Source: Trichomonas tenax
Taxonomy: Eukaryota > Parabasalia > Trichomonadida > Trichomonadidae
Assembly (NCBI GenBank): GCA_023091735.1
Contig: JALKBU010000087.1
Coordinates: forward strand, 25,308-89,307
Length of the DNA: 64,000 bases
Reading direction: 5' to 3'
Shown: in pieces, positions 39,613 to 49,369 of the stretch
Position numbering within the stretch: position 1 is the first letter of the stretch
Layout of the letters: every line of letters begins with the position of its first letter
The notes under the pieces: generated by a model
Told to the model about the DNA's origin: nothing
The model's database searches: none
Seen by the model: the letters and a program-made list of their open reading frames with translations, nothing else
Translations under genes and position numbers: made by a program

Positions 39613-40217
39613 TCAATAAAAGTGCAAAAAATCGTTTTTCTCTCTTTTCATAGAATTTCCATAAATATATCATTCCCACACATATAGTTTCACTTTTTGT
39701 AATATAACTTATGCATTTTCTCTTATATTTGTTCAAAGTTTTATCAAATTTAACAAATCTCGATATATTTTTAACAAACTTTCTAGAAACAACAATGCTG
39801 CATATATTCAAAAGATTTTTATATCAATTAGCAGATTATTTTAATTACATCAAATATTTTGATTAATAACCATTTGAACAATCATTCTACTTCGATTCAA
39901 ACATAGAATTAAGTTAGCAAGTGATCTTAGAAGAAGAATATGAAAATCGAAAAATATATTCAAAATTATTATTATAAACCGCTGTGATCTTCATAAAACC
40001 TTAAAGTAAGTAAAATCATAAGGTAATATGTTTTTCTAGAAGAATATTATAAAAATCATAAGATTAAAATTATAAAATCAAGCCATCAATCTCAGTAAAT
40101 CATCAACACTTTAAAAGTTATGAGTAGACTCTGATTTTCAATGATCATTGTCATAGAAAAAGAAGCAAAAGACAACTAAAATAATGAAAAGTGCCAAAAT
40201 CTCCATAAAAGTGACAA
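39613..40217. other. AT-rich divergent intergenic
   Basis: Between the coiled-coil gene and eL38. No supported ORF or RNA gene. No clear copy of the recurrent element. Confidence 0.5.
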
Positions 40218-40508
40218 ATGCCAAAGCAAGTTCTCACAGCGCGACAATTCATTGATAGGTGCCATGCTCCTGATGCAAAAAACGTCACAATTCTTCGTGT
40301 TGACGACGACACAGCTAAATTTAAGCTTAAAACAACAAAGCAGTTATACACTTTAACAGTCAAAAAAGGAGATATCATTCAACAAGTCATTGATGCATTA
40401 CCAGACAAGTTCCGTCAGAACGAATCACTCATTGTAGACAAGAAGAAGAAAGTCGATCCATATTTCCAGATCGAAGAGCCAAAACAAGAGGAGCAGCAGC
40501 CGCAATAA
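40218..40508 (+). CDS. RPL38: Ribosomal protein eL38
   Basis: 96 aa. Residues 1-65 match eL38: FIDRCHAPDAKNVTILRVDD aligns with the family's DFLLTARRKDAKSVKIKK region, followed by KFKLKTTKQLYTLTV and the IQQVIDALP helix. eL38 is a small protein of the 60S subunit (about 70 aa usually). The last 30 residues are an extra charged tail (KKKKVDPYFQIEEPKQEEQQPQ region) not found in the usual protein. The stop is in a TAAA context. Confidence 0.85.
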   Translation: MPKQVLTARQFIDRCHAPDAKNVTILRVDDDTAKFKLKTTKQLYTLTVKKGDIIQQVIDALPDKFRQNESLIVDKKKKVDPYFQIEEPKQEEQQPQ

Positions 40509-40573
40509 ATGTTGTAATGTTTAAAAATACAGATTTAATAAAATGTAATACAGTTATTTTACTTATAGAATAT

Positions 40574-40957
40574 TTAAAATCCGGAATCTTGTGAAACTTT
40601 CTTCTGCAAACAGCCGTAGAACCAGTATCCAAAAACCTGGAGTACGACACCAGCAATGATGATGCCGAGAGAGACGGAGCGAATTACTTTATCGTGATAT
40701 AAGATTAATGGAACGCCAATAGCGCAGATGAGTCCTATACCGAGGAAAAAGTGGAATACATCAACTGTAAGAAGTCCTTCCTCGTGATATCCGTCGCTAT
40801 AAGAATCAGCTATGAATTGGCAAACTAAAGCGAAAATTGTTGGGATAAATGTGATTAATGGATATGCATTCTTGTCTACAATGCAACTTCCGATAAACAG
40901 GCACAGTTCTATCGCAAGAAAAACGCCGAGTAATATATAGGGCGCTGCTGCAATCAT
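40574..40957 (-). CDS. VPS55: VPS55/LEPROT-like four-TM protein
   Basis: 127 aa from ATG 40957; seven upstream codons open only with TTG. Four hydrophobic segments. The third and fourth (FFLGIGLICAIGVPLILYH, then LGIIIAGVVLQVFGYWFYG) match the VPS55/OB-RGRP signature of an FxxG-hxxxhGhPhhL loop followed by a G-hhhAG helix. VPS55 works with VPS68 in endosome-to-vacuole traffic in yeast; LEPROT limits receptor recycling in animals. Convergent with eL38, 65 bp apart. Together with VPS36, Rab5-like and ANKRD13-like genes it adds to the endosomal set in the window. Confidence 0.72.
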   Translation of the reverse strand: MIAAAPYILLGVFLAIELCLFIGSCIVDKNAYPLITFIPTIFALVCQFIADSYSDGYHEEGLLTVDVFHFFLGIGLICAIGVPLILYHDKVIRSVSLGIIIAGVVLQVFGYWFYGCLQKKVSQDSGF

Positions 40958-41347
40958 TTTTTTGATGTCACGTTTCAATCACCGGAAATTGTATTTAAAT
41001 AACCTTAATTTTTAAGCAAACCTTGATAACTCCAAAAATATTATATTTCATTCATGCAATGAAAGGATTTTATAAATATAAAAAATCAAGCATTTTTATT
41101 TCCTATGATCAAATCGATTTTGGAAACTTGTTATATACCAAAGACATCTCTTATTGATTCAATTTTTAGGATATACATTACCGTGTAAACAATATATATG
41201 ATTATCATTAAGCAAATCATAGCTAATGTTTAGATTTTTGGTGTTTTATCTTCATGCGGGAAATCTTTTCAAAATTAAAAATTGTCACGTAAATTATGTC
41301 ATTTTTAATTACATGTCAAAATATAATTTTCCCTCTTTTATATCAAC
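40958..41347. promoter_or_regulatory. Promoter region of 47-codon ORF
   Basis: Within AT-rich DNA are an E2F-like GCGGGAAA (41256-41263), the recurrent element in two forms, TGTCACGTAAA (41283-41293) and TTACATGTCA (41309-41318), and TATCAAC just before ATG 41348. This set is what real genes here have. The part before 41250 is empty. Confidence 0.45.
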
Positions 41348-41491
41348 ATGTCTTCGAGTGAAGATCTTTTAGGTTTAGGCTTTCATACACATTTTCGCAC
41401 ATATCTACGCAGTGTTTCTAGTTCGAGAGGAGTTCGTTTACTATGCTATAACTTGTTTCTGCGTTATTTTGATCTCGGCCATTTCTCGTAA
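41348..41491 (+). CDS. Probable 47-aa small protein
   Basis: ATG-initiated frame of 47 codons ending in TAA (TAAATAA). The peptide starts MSSSEDLLGLGFHTHF and ends RYFDLGHFS; it is Arg- and Ser-rich in the middle (RTYLRSVSSSRGVR). GC content and codon use are gene-like compared with flanking DNA. Upstream are two copies of the recurrent element and an E2F-like site. No family recognised. A truncated gene 5' end is the alternative. Confidence 0.5.
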   Translation: MSSSEDLLGLGFHTHFRTYLRSVSSSRGVRLLCYNLFLRYFDLGHFS

Positions 41492-42258
41492 ATAATTTTG
41501 GATCATTTGATTGAATTGTGATTGTATTCAGTGAAAACTTGCTATACAAAGGCAATACATGAGAATATACATGAAATATTTTTTTCGAAATATAACGCGT
41601 TTCATAGGATGGTAAGTGATTTTTGAGATGATTTTTATACGGATCATTTCATATCACATAATTTCGAGAGATCAAATCAAGAAATAGTATATACTACCGA
41701 TTATCTATCTATTCATAAGGAAATCACTTGAAAATATTAAAGATTTAAAGTTGATATTGATATTTTAAGGTTAGTAACCTAAGTCAAAAACTCCCACAGG
41801 ACATAGGCCAAGACCTTTATTCGTTTGATTTCCATTGTTTTCCGATTTCAACATCTTAGATATTTCGCATGTTCTCTTCAGCCATAGCAACAAGTACAGG
41901 TTTATCTGTTATCTGGCTTCATGATGTCTGTTGGATTTCTCACTTTCCGAGTTTTTTTAATAGGAGTTGTATCTGTTGCCTCAAAAACTTTGAGTTTTTA
42001 CAATTGCTATGAAAAAGTTGATCAAGGAATCGCATCTTTCAAAAATGTCGCCACAATATTTCTTATTTCAGTTCATTATTTAATAATCTTAAGCAATCAT
42101 TGAGCGCTGAATTTTTTTTTCATGAAAAACACAATTAATTTATGTATAGCTTTAGGTATAGATTGAGATTCTCAAATAATTTTGGATCAATTTTTGAATT
42201 ATTGAATGTCTTTACATTATTTGATCTAAATTTTTTGACATCAATATCAAAAAAATTA
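41492..42258. other. AT-rich intergenic
   Basis: Frames at 41921 and 42142 are open but look random; the lipase frame extends upstream to 42142 without homology. No RNA gene or repeat seen. Confidence 0.5.
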
Positions 42259-43359
42259 ATGAGTGAAGTTTTATTCTACGTGGACATTATTGAGTATTAT
42301 GCCAGCAACAAGAAGAAGTCGAAGTTACCCAACGGTGTACGCGAGAAATTCTCTTTCCAAGGATCTTACGGAATTCCAACATTTAAACTCTTGAAGTATA
42401 AGAACCAAAAGATTTTATGGTTCAGAGGTACCAAAGTGACATCATGGAATGATTTGTACATAGATTTTAACGGCTTTGATGTACCTTTTCTCGATGGATA
42501 TTGCCATAAAGGATATCTTGAAGGTGCGAACAAAGTTGTCGACATGATCGCTCCATTACTTAAAAAGGATCAGAGAATTGCATGTGTTGGTCACTCATTG
42601 GGCGGCGCTTGTGCGACAGTTGTTGCGATGATATTAAAATACAAATTAAACTACACTGACGTACACGCAATGACCATTGGAACACCAGGAATCTTAAGCA
42701 AGAACTTAGCTGAGAAAGTAAGAAGTTTTGTTACGACATTTGTTCGCCCGAAAGATCCAATTCCTCGCATGTTTAATTGCAAGGAGAATATCTACAAGCT
42801 CACCAAGTATCAGCTTCCTGATAACCCAGAAGATGAAAGCTCCGACTCAGAACCGATACAATACAATATATCTCAAAATAATCCAGATTCTATCGGTAAC
42901 AGAGTTCCAGGAAGAGTTCTCATCATAGAAAAGACAAAAGATGGTCCAAACATCAGAAAGCCTGTTGAAAATGACTTCAATTTCAAATCATGCATGAGAT
43001 TCATGTCTCACTGCCATCTCAAGTACCACAGAGATCTCCACATCTTCTACAAGCAAGCAGAAGATCTCAACAACGAAGAAGCAGAGGAGCAGAGAAATGA
43101 AGAAGAATTCGCTTTAAATCGAACATCTTCAACAACACCATATGCTGTCATTGGAACAGCTGGAGTTATCGCAACAGCAACACTTGGAACAACTCTCGGC
43201 ATTCCAGGACTCATTGTTGCCGGTGTTGGAACAGGAATTGCTTTGGGTGTTCAGAAGTACAGAAGAAGCCGCTCTAAGATCCATCCAATGTCCAGCGAAG
43301 ATAGCGAAGGCAGCGAAGAGGGAAAAGTTGAATTAGATGCACCAATAATAGAAGAATAA
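42259..43359 (+). CDS. Lipase class 3 (DAG lipase-like)
   Basis: 366 aa from ATG 42259 (MSEVLFYVDI); 39 upstream codons are AT-rich and unlike the rest. Alpha/beta hydrolase: oxyanion-side ILWFRGTKVTSWNDLYIDF, nucleophile elbow GHSLGGACA (Ser near residue 114), probable Asp in VRPKDPIPR and His in the HCHLKYHRDL segment. Residues 195-230 are an acidic insert. A Gly-rich hydrophobic segment (about 300-335: VIGTAGVIATATLGTTLGI...) could anchor it in a membrane, followed by a Ser/Glu tail. It would hydrolyse acylglycerols, as in the class 3 / sn-1 DAG lipase family. Confidence 0.88.
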   Translation: MSEVLFYVDIIEYYASNKKKSKLPNGVREKFSFQGSYGIPTFKLLKYKNQKILWFRGTKVTSWNDLYIDFNGFDVPFLDGYCHKGYLEGANKVVDMIAPLLKKDQRIACVGHSLGGACATVVAMILKYKLNYTDVHAMTIGTPGILSKNLAEKVRSFVTTFVRPKDPIPRMFNCKENIYKLTKYQLPDNPEDESSDSEPIQYNISQNNPDSIGNRVPGRVLIIEKTKDGPNIRKPVENDFNFKSCMRFMSHCHLKYHRDLHIFYKQAEDLNNEEAEEQRNEEEFALNRTSSTTPYAVIGTAGVIATATLGTTLGIPGLIVAGVGTGIALGVQKYRRSRSKIHPMSSEDSEGSEEGKVELDAPIIEE

Positions 43360-44102
43360 ATTTTGTTTGTTATTTTATTATTAATTGCCTACACATCTTT
43401 CAAGCCTCTCATTGAAATAACAAGCACCAACTTCTTTATCCTATTCTTTGACTTATATTTTTAATTTTTTTTAGAAATAGCTTGACTTATGATAACCGTT
43501 ATTACATTCGCGTACACAATGGAACACTCTATCTAAATTTATATCAATATCAACATTTTTCCATTTTTTCCTGAATATGATTTTTATTTTCGGTTCTCTA
43601 ATGTAATTACAAGCTCGAAAACAAGTCATTGAAACTATTTTTGATGTTTTAATAAATGTGCAATCACATATTCATTGAGATTTCAATCCAATGTTTAAGG
43701 ATCTTCAAGTCAAAATATTGTCAACATCAAGCTTAGTTCTCCAATTCTAAACAAAAGCCCTAATATAGAGTATTAAAATATGTGTTGATTTCTATATCAT
43801 ATTTGTTAGACGATGAATATATGATTCAATAATTTTAGCAATTAAATATTGGCCTGAAAATTAACAATGATACAATGAAATGAATGCAAACATTGGTTTA
43901 ATCCTTTGTATTAAAAGGTTGAGTAAGTTGGTAAATTGATGATTAACAATCTTTCAAAAATGTGTTAAGAGTTCTAACTTATAATAAATAAGTAGTGCAT
44001 TTCATATTGAGTATATGTCTTTGTGATTAGAAGAGTTTTGAGTATAATTCATGTTGAAATTTCAATATCTAAATATCAACGAAATCATAGTAAAATATTG
44101 GC
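43360..44102. other. AT-rich convergent intergenic
   Basis: No ORF or RNA gene with support; no recurrent element. Confidence 0.5.
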
Positions 44103-44519
44103 CTACACGAAGATTGAAGGGAAGTTAGATGAAGGAATCTGCTGTGTGAAAGGCATTAAAAGATTGATAACATTTTGTTCAACTGTATCTTTAAGAGCAA
44201 CTGCTGTAAGCATCTTCATACCGACCTCTTTACCAAAACTCTTTGGATCCAATGGACTGACGATGATCGGGATTTTCTTTTTAGAACAAAGGAACAAAAG
44301 ATGATCAACAAGCGCCGGTGGATTAATGCACGAAGTTATGACAATCATTTTCGCTTTATTTTCAATTAATGCTTTATTAGTCGAATTAATTCCTATTTCT
44401 ACTTGCTTTTTCTGAATAAGAGATTTAACCATTGATGCAATAGCAGAAGTTCCTTCTTGGTTTGCTGCAGGATAAGTTATTTTCTGATCTAAATTAAGAA
44501 TCTTCTGCGTCTGAGACAT
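44103..44519 (-). CDS. L7Ae-family RNA-binding protein, Snu13/Nhp2-like
   Basis: 138 aa from ATG 44519; the longer frame upstream encodes low-complexity Leu/Phe and lies before a TCATTT initiator (minus strand, A at 44531, 12 nt upstream). The L7Ae fold is visible: GINSTNKALIENKAKMIVI, PPALVDHLLFLCSKKKIPI, SFGKEVGMKMLTAVAL. The family binds kink-turn RNA; Snu13/15.5K is in U4 snRNP and box C/D snoRNPs, Nhp2 in H/ACA snoRNPs. The canonical 'GANEATKTLNRG' reads GINSTNKALIEN, so assignment inside the family is uncertain. Confidence 0.8.
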   Translation of the reverse strand: MSQTQKILNLDQKITYPAANQEGTSAIASMVKSLIQKKQVEIGINSTNKALIENKAKMIVITSCINPPALVDHLLFLCSKKKIPIIVSPLDPKSFGKEVGMKMLTAVALKDTVEQNVINLLMPFTQQIPSSNFPSIFV

Positions 44520-44626
44520 TTCTGCCAAAATGACAAAAATGTATTTTTGTAAACAATCAAATCGACAAAAACATTCAATTTTTTGTAAACTGACAAGACA
44601 GCAAAAAAGGGGAAAATAAAATAAAA

Positions 44627-44651
44627 TAAATAATAATAATAATAATAATAA
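44627..44651. repeat. (TAA)n microsatellite
   Basis: About eight TAA units next to ATAAA repeats upstream of the Snu13-like gene. Neighbouring DNA holds several TTTGTAAACNGNCA words that resemble weak forms of the recurrent element. Confidence 0.6.
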
Positions 44652-44867
44652 AAAATAATTTTGTAAATTGGCAAATGTCAAAATTTGAGTTTTGTAAACC
44701 GCCAAATTATAAACAATTTTTGACAGCACACAATGTAAACTGTCAAACGAAAGTAATATTAAATACGAAATCCACATAGGATACAGATGTTAAATTTCAA
44801 GTTTATATGATTGTTCAATTTTTTCCACTCTCATTGTAAACTTTTTAACAGTCAGATTTTAACAATC

Positions 44868-46187
44868 ATGCTTAGTGTCGCAGATCCATTCGATGGAAAA
44901 CGGATGGGTGATGTCCAAATCGGAGGTGGAGAAGAGGTATCGTTGAGCATTGATGCGCAGAGTATTGGTGACAGCATTTGCTTATTCTTCTTAGCTTTGT
45001 TTTGCATCTTTGGTGTTGCAATATCATCATTTTATTCACCTCATTATCATCAATACAATTACAAGACTCTTTCTAAATTAGACCAACTTTATGGAAAATA
45101 TAAAATCGAAATCCTTCCAATCAAACCATTAAGCATTCTTACAGCTATTGATCTCGCTGTTGAAATCAACAAGGATGATGTTTACCCAAATATTAGCTTC
45201 AGCTACGACTATACAATCAAAAAAGGTGAACAAACCTTAACAGCGCATGGAAATTCAAGTCTACTTCAATTCGTTGAGCCATTAGATTTCTCCAAGAATA
45301 TAACACTTCAACCTTTCTCAAACATTCGCGCAGATTCGATAACTATCGAGTTTAGTCCATCAAATCCAGACAAAATAAAGAACCTCTTCATCTACTATGG
45401 ATCTGTTAATCCAATCGCTGTCCAATTCCACCTTATTTCTCGATCAATTTTCTGCTTATCAACTATCGTAACATTGGTTGCATACGGAATCAAAGTTTCC
45501 ATGCAGGACGGTCAAAAAGTCTACGAAGAAGTTATTTCAATAATTCTCATGTTTGCAATTCTTTTCTATGTTAATCCATTATTCTTCTTCGCTGTTAAGT
45601 TCAATTCAGAGACTCTTCACATATTAGATATTGCTCTTTGCTCTTTGTCAATGGGATATATATTGTTCTTTATGGTTACATTATCGTTCGGATATCAATC
45701 GCTTGGAGTTATTCCAATTTTTATTGGAATTATCGGATTTGCCCTAACATTCATTCATTCTCTCCCAACAGGTTTCTTATTTAAGAATTACCTTTCTATT
45801 GTTTTCTATTCTATCATGGCCATTGCTTTTATCTTTAGCGCAACATACCAAGCTGCGAAGAACATTGGTGGCTCTAACCAAAAGATATACACTTATGCAT
45901 TCATGAATATTCTTACTTTGTTAGGCATTATTGGCTATATCGTTACAACAATGATAAAGCCTCTTGCTTCCACATCTGTTCCATTCTGCACAATCGTTTC
46001 TGTTCTCTTCTCATACGGTGTCATTGTTACATATTACCATTGGCCTTATGAAGCCGACATCAACATGCAGTATCTTGAGCCAGGCGAGAAAGAAATAGAG
46101 AACTTCCAAGTTGATATAGAAGACATGCCAGCAGAAATCAGGATAGAGTCAGACAATGGCAACGACGAAAACAAGTCAATTGAATGA
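44868..46187 (+). CDS. Wntless/TMEM181-topology membrane protein
   Basis: 439 aa from ATG 44868; the open frame begins at 44811, but a TCATTG initiator-like element (44831) lies inside it. One membrane segment (about 30-54), a lumenal beta-rich domain (about 55-205) with NIS/NSS/NIT glycosylation sites, then seven hydrophobic segments to about residue 405 and an acidic tail. This one-plus-seven layout is that of Wntless and TMEM181, which have a GOLD-like lumenal domain and work in secretory sorting. The family is inferred from topology only. It is a distant look-alike of the 7-TM protein at 2.9-4.2 kb. Confidence 0.78.
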   Translation: MLSVADPFDGKRMGDVQIGGGEEVSLSIDAQSIGDSICLFFLALFCIFGVAISSFYSPHYHQYNYKTLSKLDQLYGKYKIEILPIKPLSILTAIDLAVEINKDDVYPNISFSYDYTIKKGEQTLTAHGNSSLLQFVEPLDFSKNITLQPFSNIRADSITIEFSPSNPDKIKNLFIYYGSVNPIAVQFHLISRSIFCLSTIVTLVAYGIKVSMQDGQKVYEEVISIILMFAILFYVNPLFFFAVKFNSETLHILDIALCSLSMGYILFFMVTLSFGYQSLGVIPIFIGIIGFALTFIHSLPTGFLFKNYLSIVFYSIMAIAFIFSATYQAAKNIGGSNQKIYTYAFMNILTLLGIIGYIVTTMIKPLASTSVPFCTIVSVLFSYGVIVTYYHWPYEADINMQYLEPGEKEIENFQVDIEDMPAEIRIESDNGNDENKSIE

Positions 46188-46707
46188 ACTTTATCTTACC
46201 AAAATTCTCTAATGTAAAATAATTATTTTATTTTTAACACTAAATCACATACATATATATTGGGGAATGCTAATATTTCTTCATATATCTGTCAATGTTT
46301 TCTTTTAGACACACTTCTTTTCACTTTAAAAATTATTTCAAAATTGAACTATGAATATAGTAATTAGACATAGAAGCATCTATAATTTAAGTATTTCTTA
46401 AAGGAAATATTTTAAGCTTTTCAATAAAACACATTGATTTGCAGTTTTAGAAGAAAAACATTTGAATATAAAAGTTAAAATGCGTGCTTTGCTATTGTAA
46501 TTTTGAGAATATAATCAATTATGTGAATAAAATTTAATTAGTGATATAATGGATCTTGATGTGAAAGAAAAATATTTAGAAAAAAAAAATCATTTGCAAG
46601 GTTATATTTTCTTTTGAGATTTAATTGTTATGGAATATGTAGATGTTAAATTTGCAATAAAAATCTTTTCGGTGATAAAATTATACCAAAAGTGTCAATT
46701 AAAAATA
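46188..46707. other. AT-rich intergenic
   Basis: Promoter side of VPS36; TCAATT initiator-like element at 46695-46700 (A at 46697, 11 nt before ATG). Nothing else seen. Confidence 0.5.
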
Positions 46708-47811
46708 ATGAGCGCGTGGAATCAAATTTGCTGTGACGAGCGAGGAGTTCCAATGCTTGTTGGAGAGTCGATGCAGAAGCAGTACCCCAACTTTTCACTC
46801 ACTATTCCTAAATTAAAATACGGCGAAATCGGTGTTTTGACATTGACGAATTTAAGACTTGTTTTCAATGTTTATCAGAATAACATCGCGATGGAATTCA
46901 AGATTACTGACATTGCGCAGTTCTCCACTGTCGCGCATCCATCAGATGCTCAAGCATTGGCTTATTCGAAATTCAAGACTGTCAACGGTGAGGAATTTTC
47001 AGTTCAAGCCCTCAGGTTCGATTTGGCTGATTTATCAGCGAGACTCTCCACGTACCAGAACGCTGCTCAGACCGGAGGAGCTACAAAAGTTATCAAAAAG
47101 ATTTCATCCAAAGGAGCAAGTGCCAATCAACGTGGTATCGCTGCTGCTAAACAATCAGAGCAAAACGATATCAATCAGAAGAACGCTCAGTTGACCTCTT
47201 CCTTGGCAGATATTCAATCTCTTAAGGAATCCGCTCAACAATTACTTTCATTCGCTCAGGAACTCAGAACAAAGGGTGACTCTGACTCAAAGAATGATCT
47301 CGATGAGATCTACGCAGCCCTCGGTGTCGAAAATACTTCAATCGATAAATCCGATGGACAATTCACTCAAAACCTTGCCCTTAGATTTGCAACAGACATT
47401 AAGAAGGTTCTGGAGAAGAAAGGCGGTGTTCTTTCAGTCGCTGAAGCATTTTGCATTTTTAATAGATTACTCGTTACAGATTATGTTTCTCCGAACGATC
47501 TTGCTGATGCCATCAAGTATCTCCAGAAGCGTGAGTTTGGAGTGAAAGTTGAAACAATTGAAGGAGTTACTGTTGTTATTCTTACAGACAAAGTTTATTC
47601 TTCTGTTCTTAAGGATATTCTCTCTAAATTCAGCGAGGATGAGTACACAACACCTCTTCTTATGTCTAAGAAGACTGGTTTACCACTTTCTATTGCAAGA
47701 AATTATTTGCTTCATGCGGAATCAGATGGAGTTCTCTGTCGTGATGACTCAATGGCCGGACTTCGTTTCTACAAGAACAAGTTCAGCTTATTCAAGCCAA
47801 TGGCATATTAA
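46708..47811 (+). CDS. VPS36: ESCRT-II subunit VPS36
   Basis: 367 aa from ATG 46708, which follows an initiator; the frame extends upstream without homology. Residues about 1-130 form a GLUE-type PH domain (IGVLTLTNLRLVFNV, MEFKITDIAQF), which binds phosphoinositide and ubiquitin. A helical linker (140-200) leads to the two winged-helix domains typical of EAP45/VPS36 (ATDIKKVLEKKGGVLSVAEA, YTTPLLMSKKTGLPLSIARN, LLHAESDGVLCRDDS). VPS36 with VPS22 and VPS25 makes ESCRT-II on endosomes, sorting ubiquitinated cargo. The stop is in TAAA. Confidence 0.9.
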   Translation: MSAWNQICCDERGVPMLVGESMQKQYPNFSLTIPKLKYGEIGVLTLTNLRLVFNVYQNNIAMEFKITDIAQFSTVAHPSDAQALAYSKFKTVNGEEFSVQALRFDLADLSARLSTYQNAAQTGGATKVIKKISSKGASANQRGIAAAKQSEQNDINQKNAQLTSSLADIQSLKESAQQLLSFAQELRTKGDSDSKNDLDEIYAALGVENTSIDKSDGQFTQNLALRFATDIKKVLEKKGGVLSVAEAFCIFNRLLVTDYVSPNDLADAIKYLQKREFGVKVETIEGVTVVILTDKVYSSVLKDILSKFSEDEYTTPLLMSKKTGLPLSIARNYLLHAESDGVLCRDDSMAGLRFYKNKFSLFKPMAY

Positions 47812-48059
47812 AAATTATGTTATCGATCATTTTGCAAATCTACATATTTTTACCCAAACATTTAATTTTTCAAATGAATCTTTATGTATAACAAAACAAA
47901 TAAAATATCAAAAGTGTCTGTAATCAATTTAAATTTCGATTGGTTATTGACAGCATAATTAAAACTAAGTTAAATGTTGATAATATTGAAATTGAAAAAA
48001 ATATCTGACAAAAACTTTGCATTTCTATTGTAGCGTATCTTCTTTTGTATGAACTGTAG

Positions 48060-48332
48060 TTATTGGGCTGATTTCTTCTTTTTCTTCGGTTTTTTCTCTT
48101 TTTCTTTCTCTTCTTCTTCGTCTTCCAAGTCAGTAGAGTCATAATCATTGATCATATCGTCCAGTTCCAACAGTTTTATCGCCAATTTCTTCAGTAAAAC
48201 GTCTTGATTAAAACTTGGCCGAAGAGATTTCACGAATTCGATGCATTTCGCTGTCGAATACTTACTCATCCTGTTGTTGATCAATTGGAAATAACTGTCA
48301 ATCAACTGGTCCAAACTATACTTTGTAGACAT
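48060..48332 (-). CDS. Small acidic/lysine-tailed protein
   Basis: 90 aa. Helical N-terminal 55 residues (LDQLIDSYFQLINNRMSKYS, then CIEFVKSLRPSFNQDVLLKK), followed by an acidic run (DSTDLEDEEEEKEKE) and a lysine tail (KKPKKKKKSAQ). The tail suggests a nuclear or nucleic-acid-associated protein. Not recognised. It is convergent with VPS36. Confidence 0.65.
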   Translation of the reverse strand: MSTKYSLDQLIDSYFQLINNRMSKYSTAKCIEFVKSLRPSFNQDVLLKKLAIKLLELDDMINDYDSTDLEDEEEEKEKEKKPKKKKKSAQ

Positions 48333-49369
48333 TATATATATATTTAAGGTTAAATCTTAAATTACAAGAAAAACATCTTTAAATCAAACATATTTCTTTC
48401 ATCACTATATATTTCAAAAGGCAATCATTGGTAGAATCATTCTACAAAGTCAGCACACTCAATTCAATATTTTCATTTTCGAAGTTAAAATCATAATCAA
48501 TGAATATTAATTCATGAAGAATTCAACACATCACTTAATCTCTCGACTTCACTAAGGCTGAAGATGCTCACAAATTGAAAGTTAAAGCATATATTGATAT
48601 TTTGGAATCAAGTGTATTGACTCCGAGTTACAACAGACAACATTGCCAGTATGATCAATATGCTTTAGTGACGATAGGAATACATATTAACTGGTTGGAT
48701 ATTACTATTGTCGCTTATGTTGATCCACAATTTACAATTTAGCAACAAATTACAAATTAAATCAACAAAAAGACAACAGATGGTATATACGTATCATTGT
48801 ATTCCATTCAGTGATGTGTCAGTAGTATATAAAATGATATTTAAAAATATAGATATTTTCTTATTTACTATTATGAGTTAAAAATGTATTATTAGAAGAC
48901 AGTTCTGTCCGGCTGTGAGGGCACTTGAATAGCTTAAGCTTGATTGACCAAGAATATAACCAAAAATGGAAGGCAAAATTCAAAATAAAACCAAACTCTA
49001 CAAATTATTTCAATTTTAAAAATTTAATATATCATTGATAACATAATTTCAGTCATAAACAGACGATAAGTGTCAAAAAATCAATTCAAAAAGTGCCTCT
49101 AACCGTTTGGTCAGGTAACTAAAGGCATCTGTATATATTGCACATATATATATGACATTCTAAATTCACAAATTTTGGTCGCTAAATCCCAAAAAATGGA
49201 GTCAATACATTTCTTTGGAATCTAATTTTAGAAATGATTCCTTCACTTATGGATTTTTCGAATGCATTCTATTGTATTCCATCCAGCAATGCTAAAAGGC
49301 TTCAGAAGATAGATAAAAATGGTGAAAATAATGCGAATTATTGATATTAAAAACATACAAAACAATTTT
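48333..49369. other. Intergenic with one ATG-less relic
   Basis: About 1 kb. Holds a 66-codon open frame without ATG at 48545-48742 (listed as pseudogene). The remainder has locally higher GC patches (48900-48940, 49090-49130) but no ORF or RNA fold I can support. Confidence 0.45.
48545..48742 (+). pseudogene. ATG-less gene relic
   Basis: Sixty-five sense codons and a TAG, with gene-like composition (reads DFTKAEDAHKLKVKAYIDIL at its start, later VTIGIHINWLDITIVAYVDP). No start codon and no upstream continuation in frame. Probably the tail of a decayed gene. No family recognised. Confidence 0.3.
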
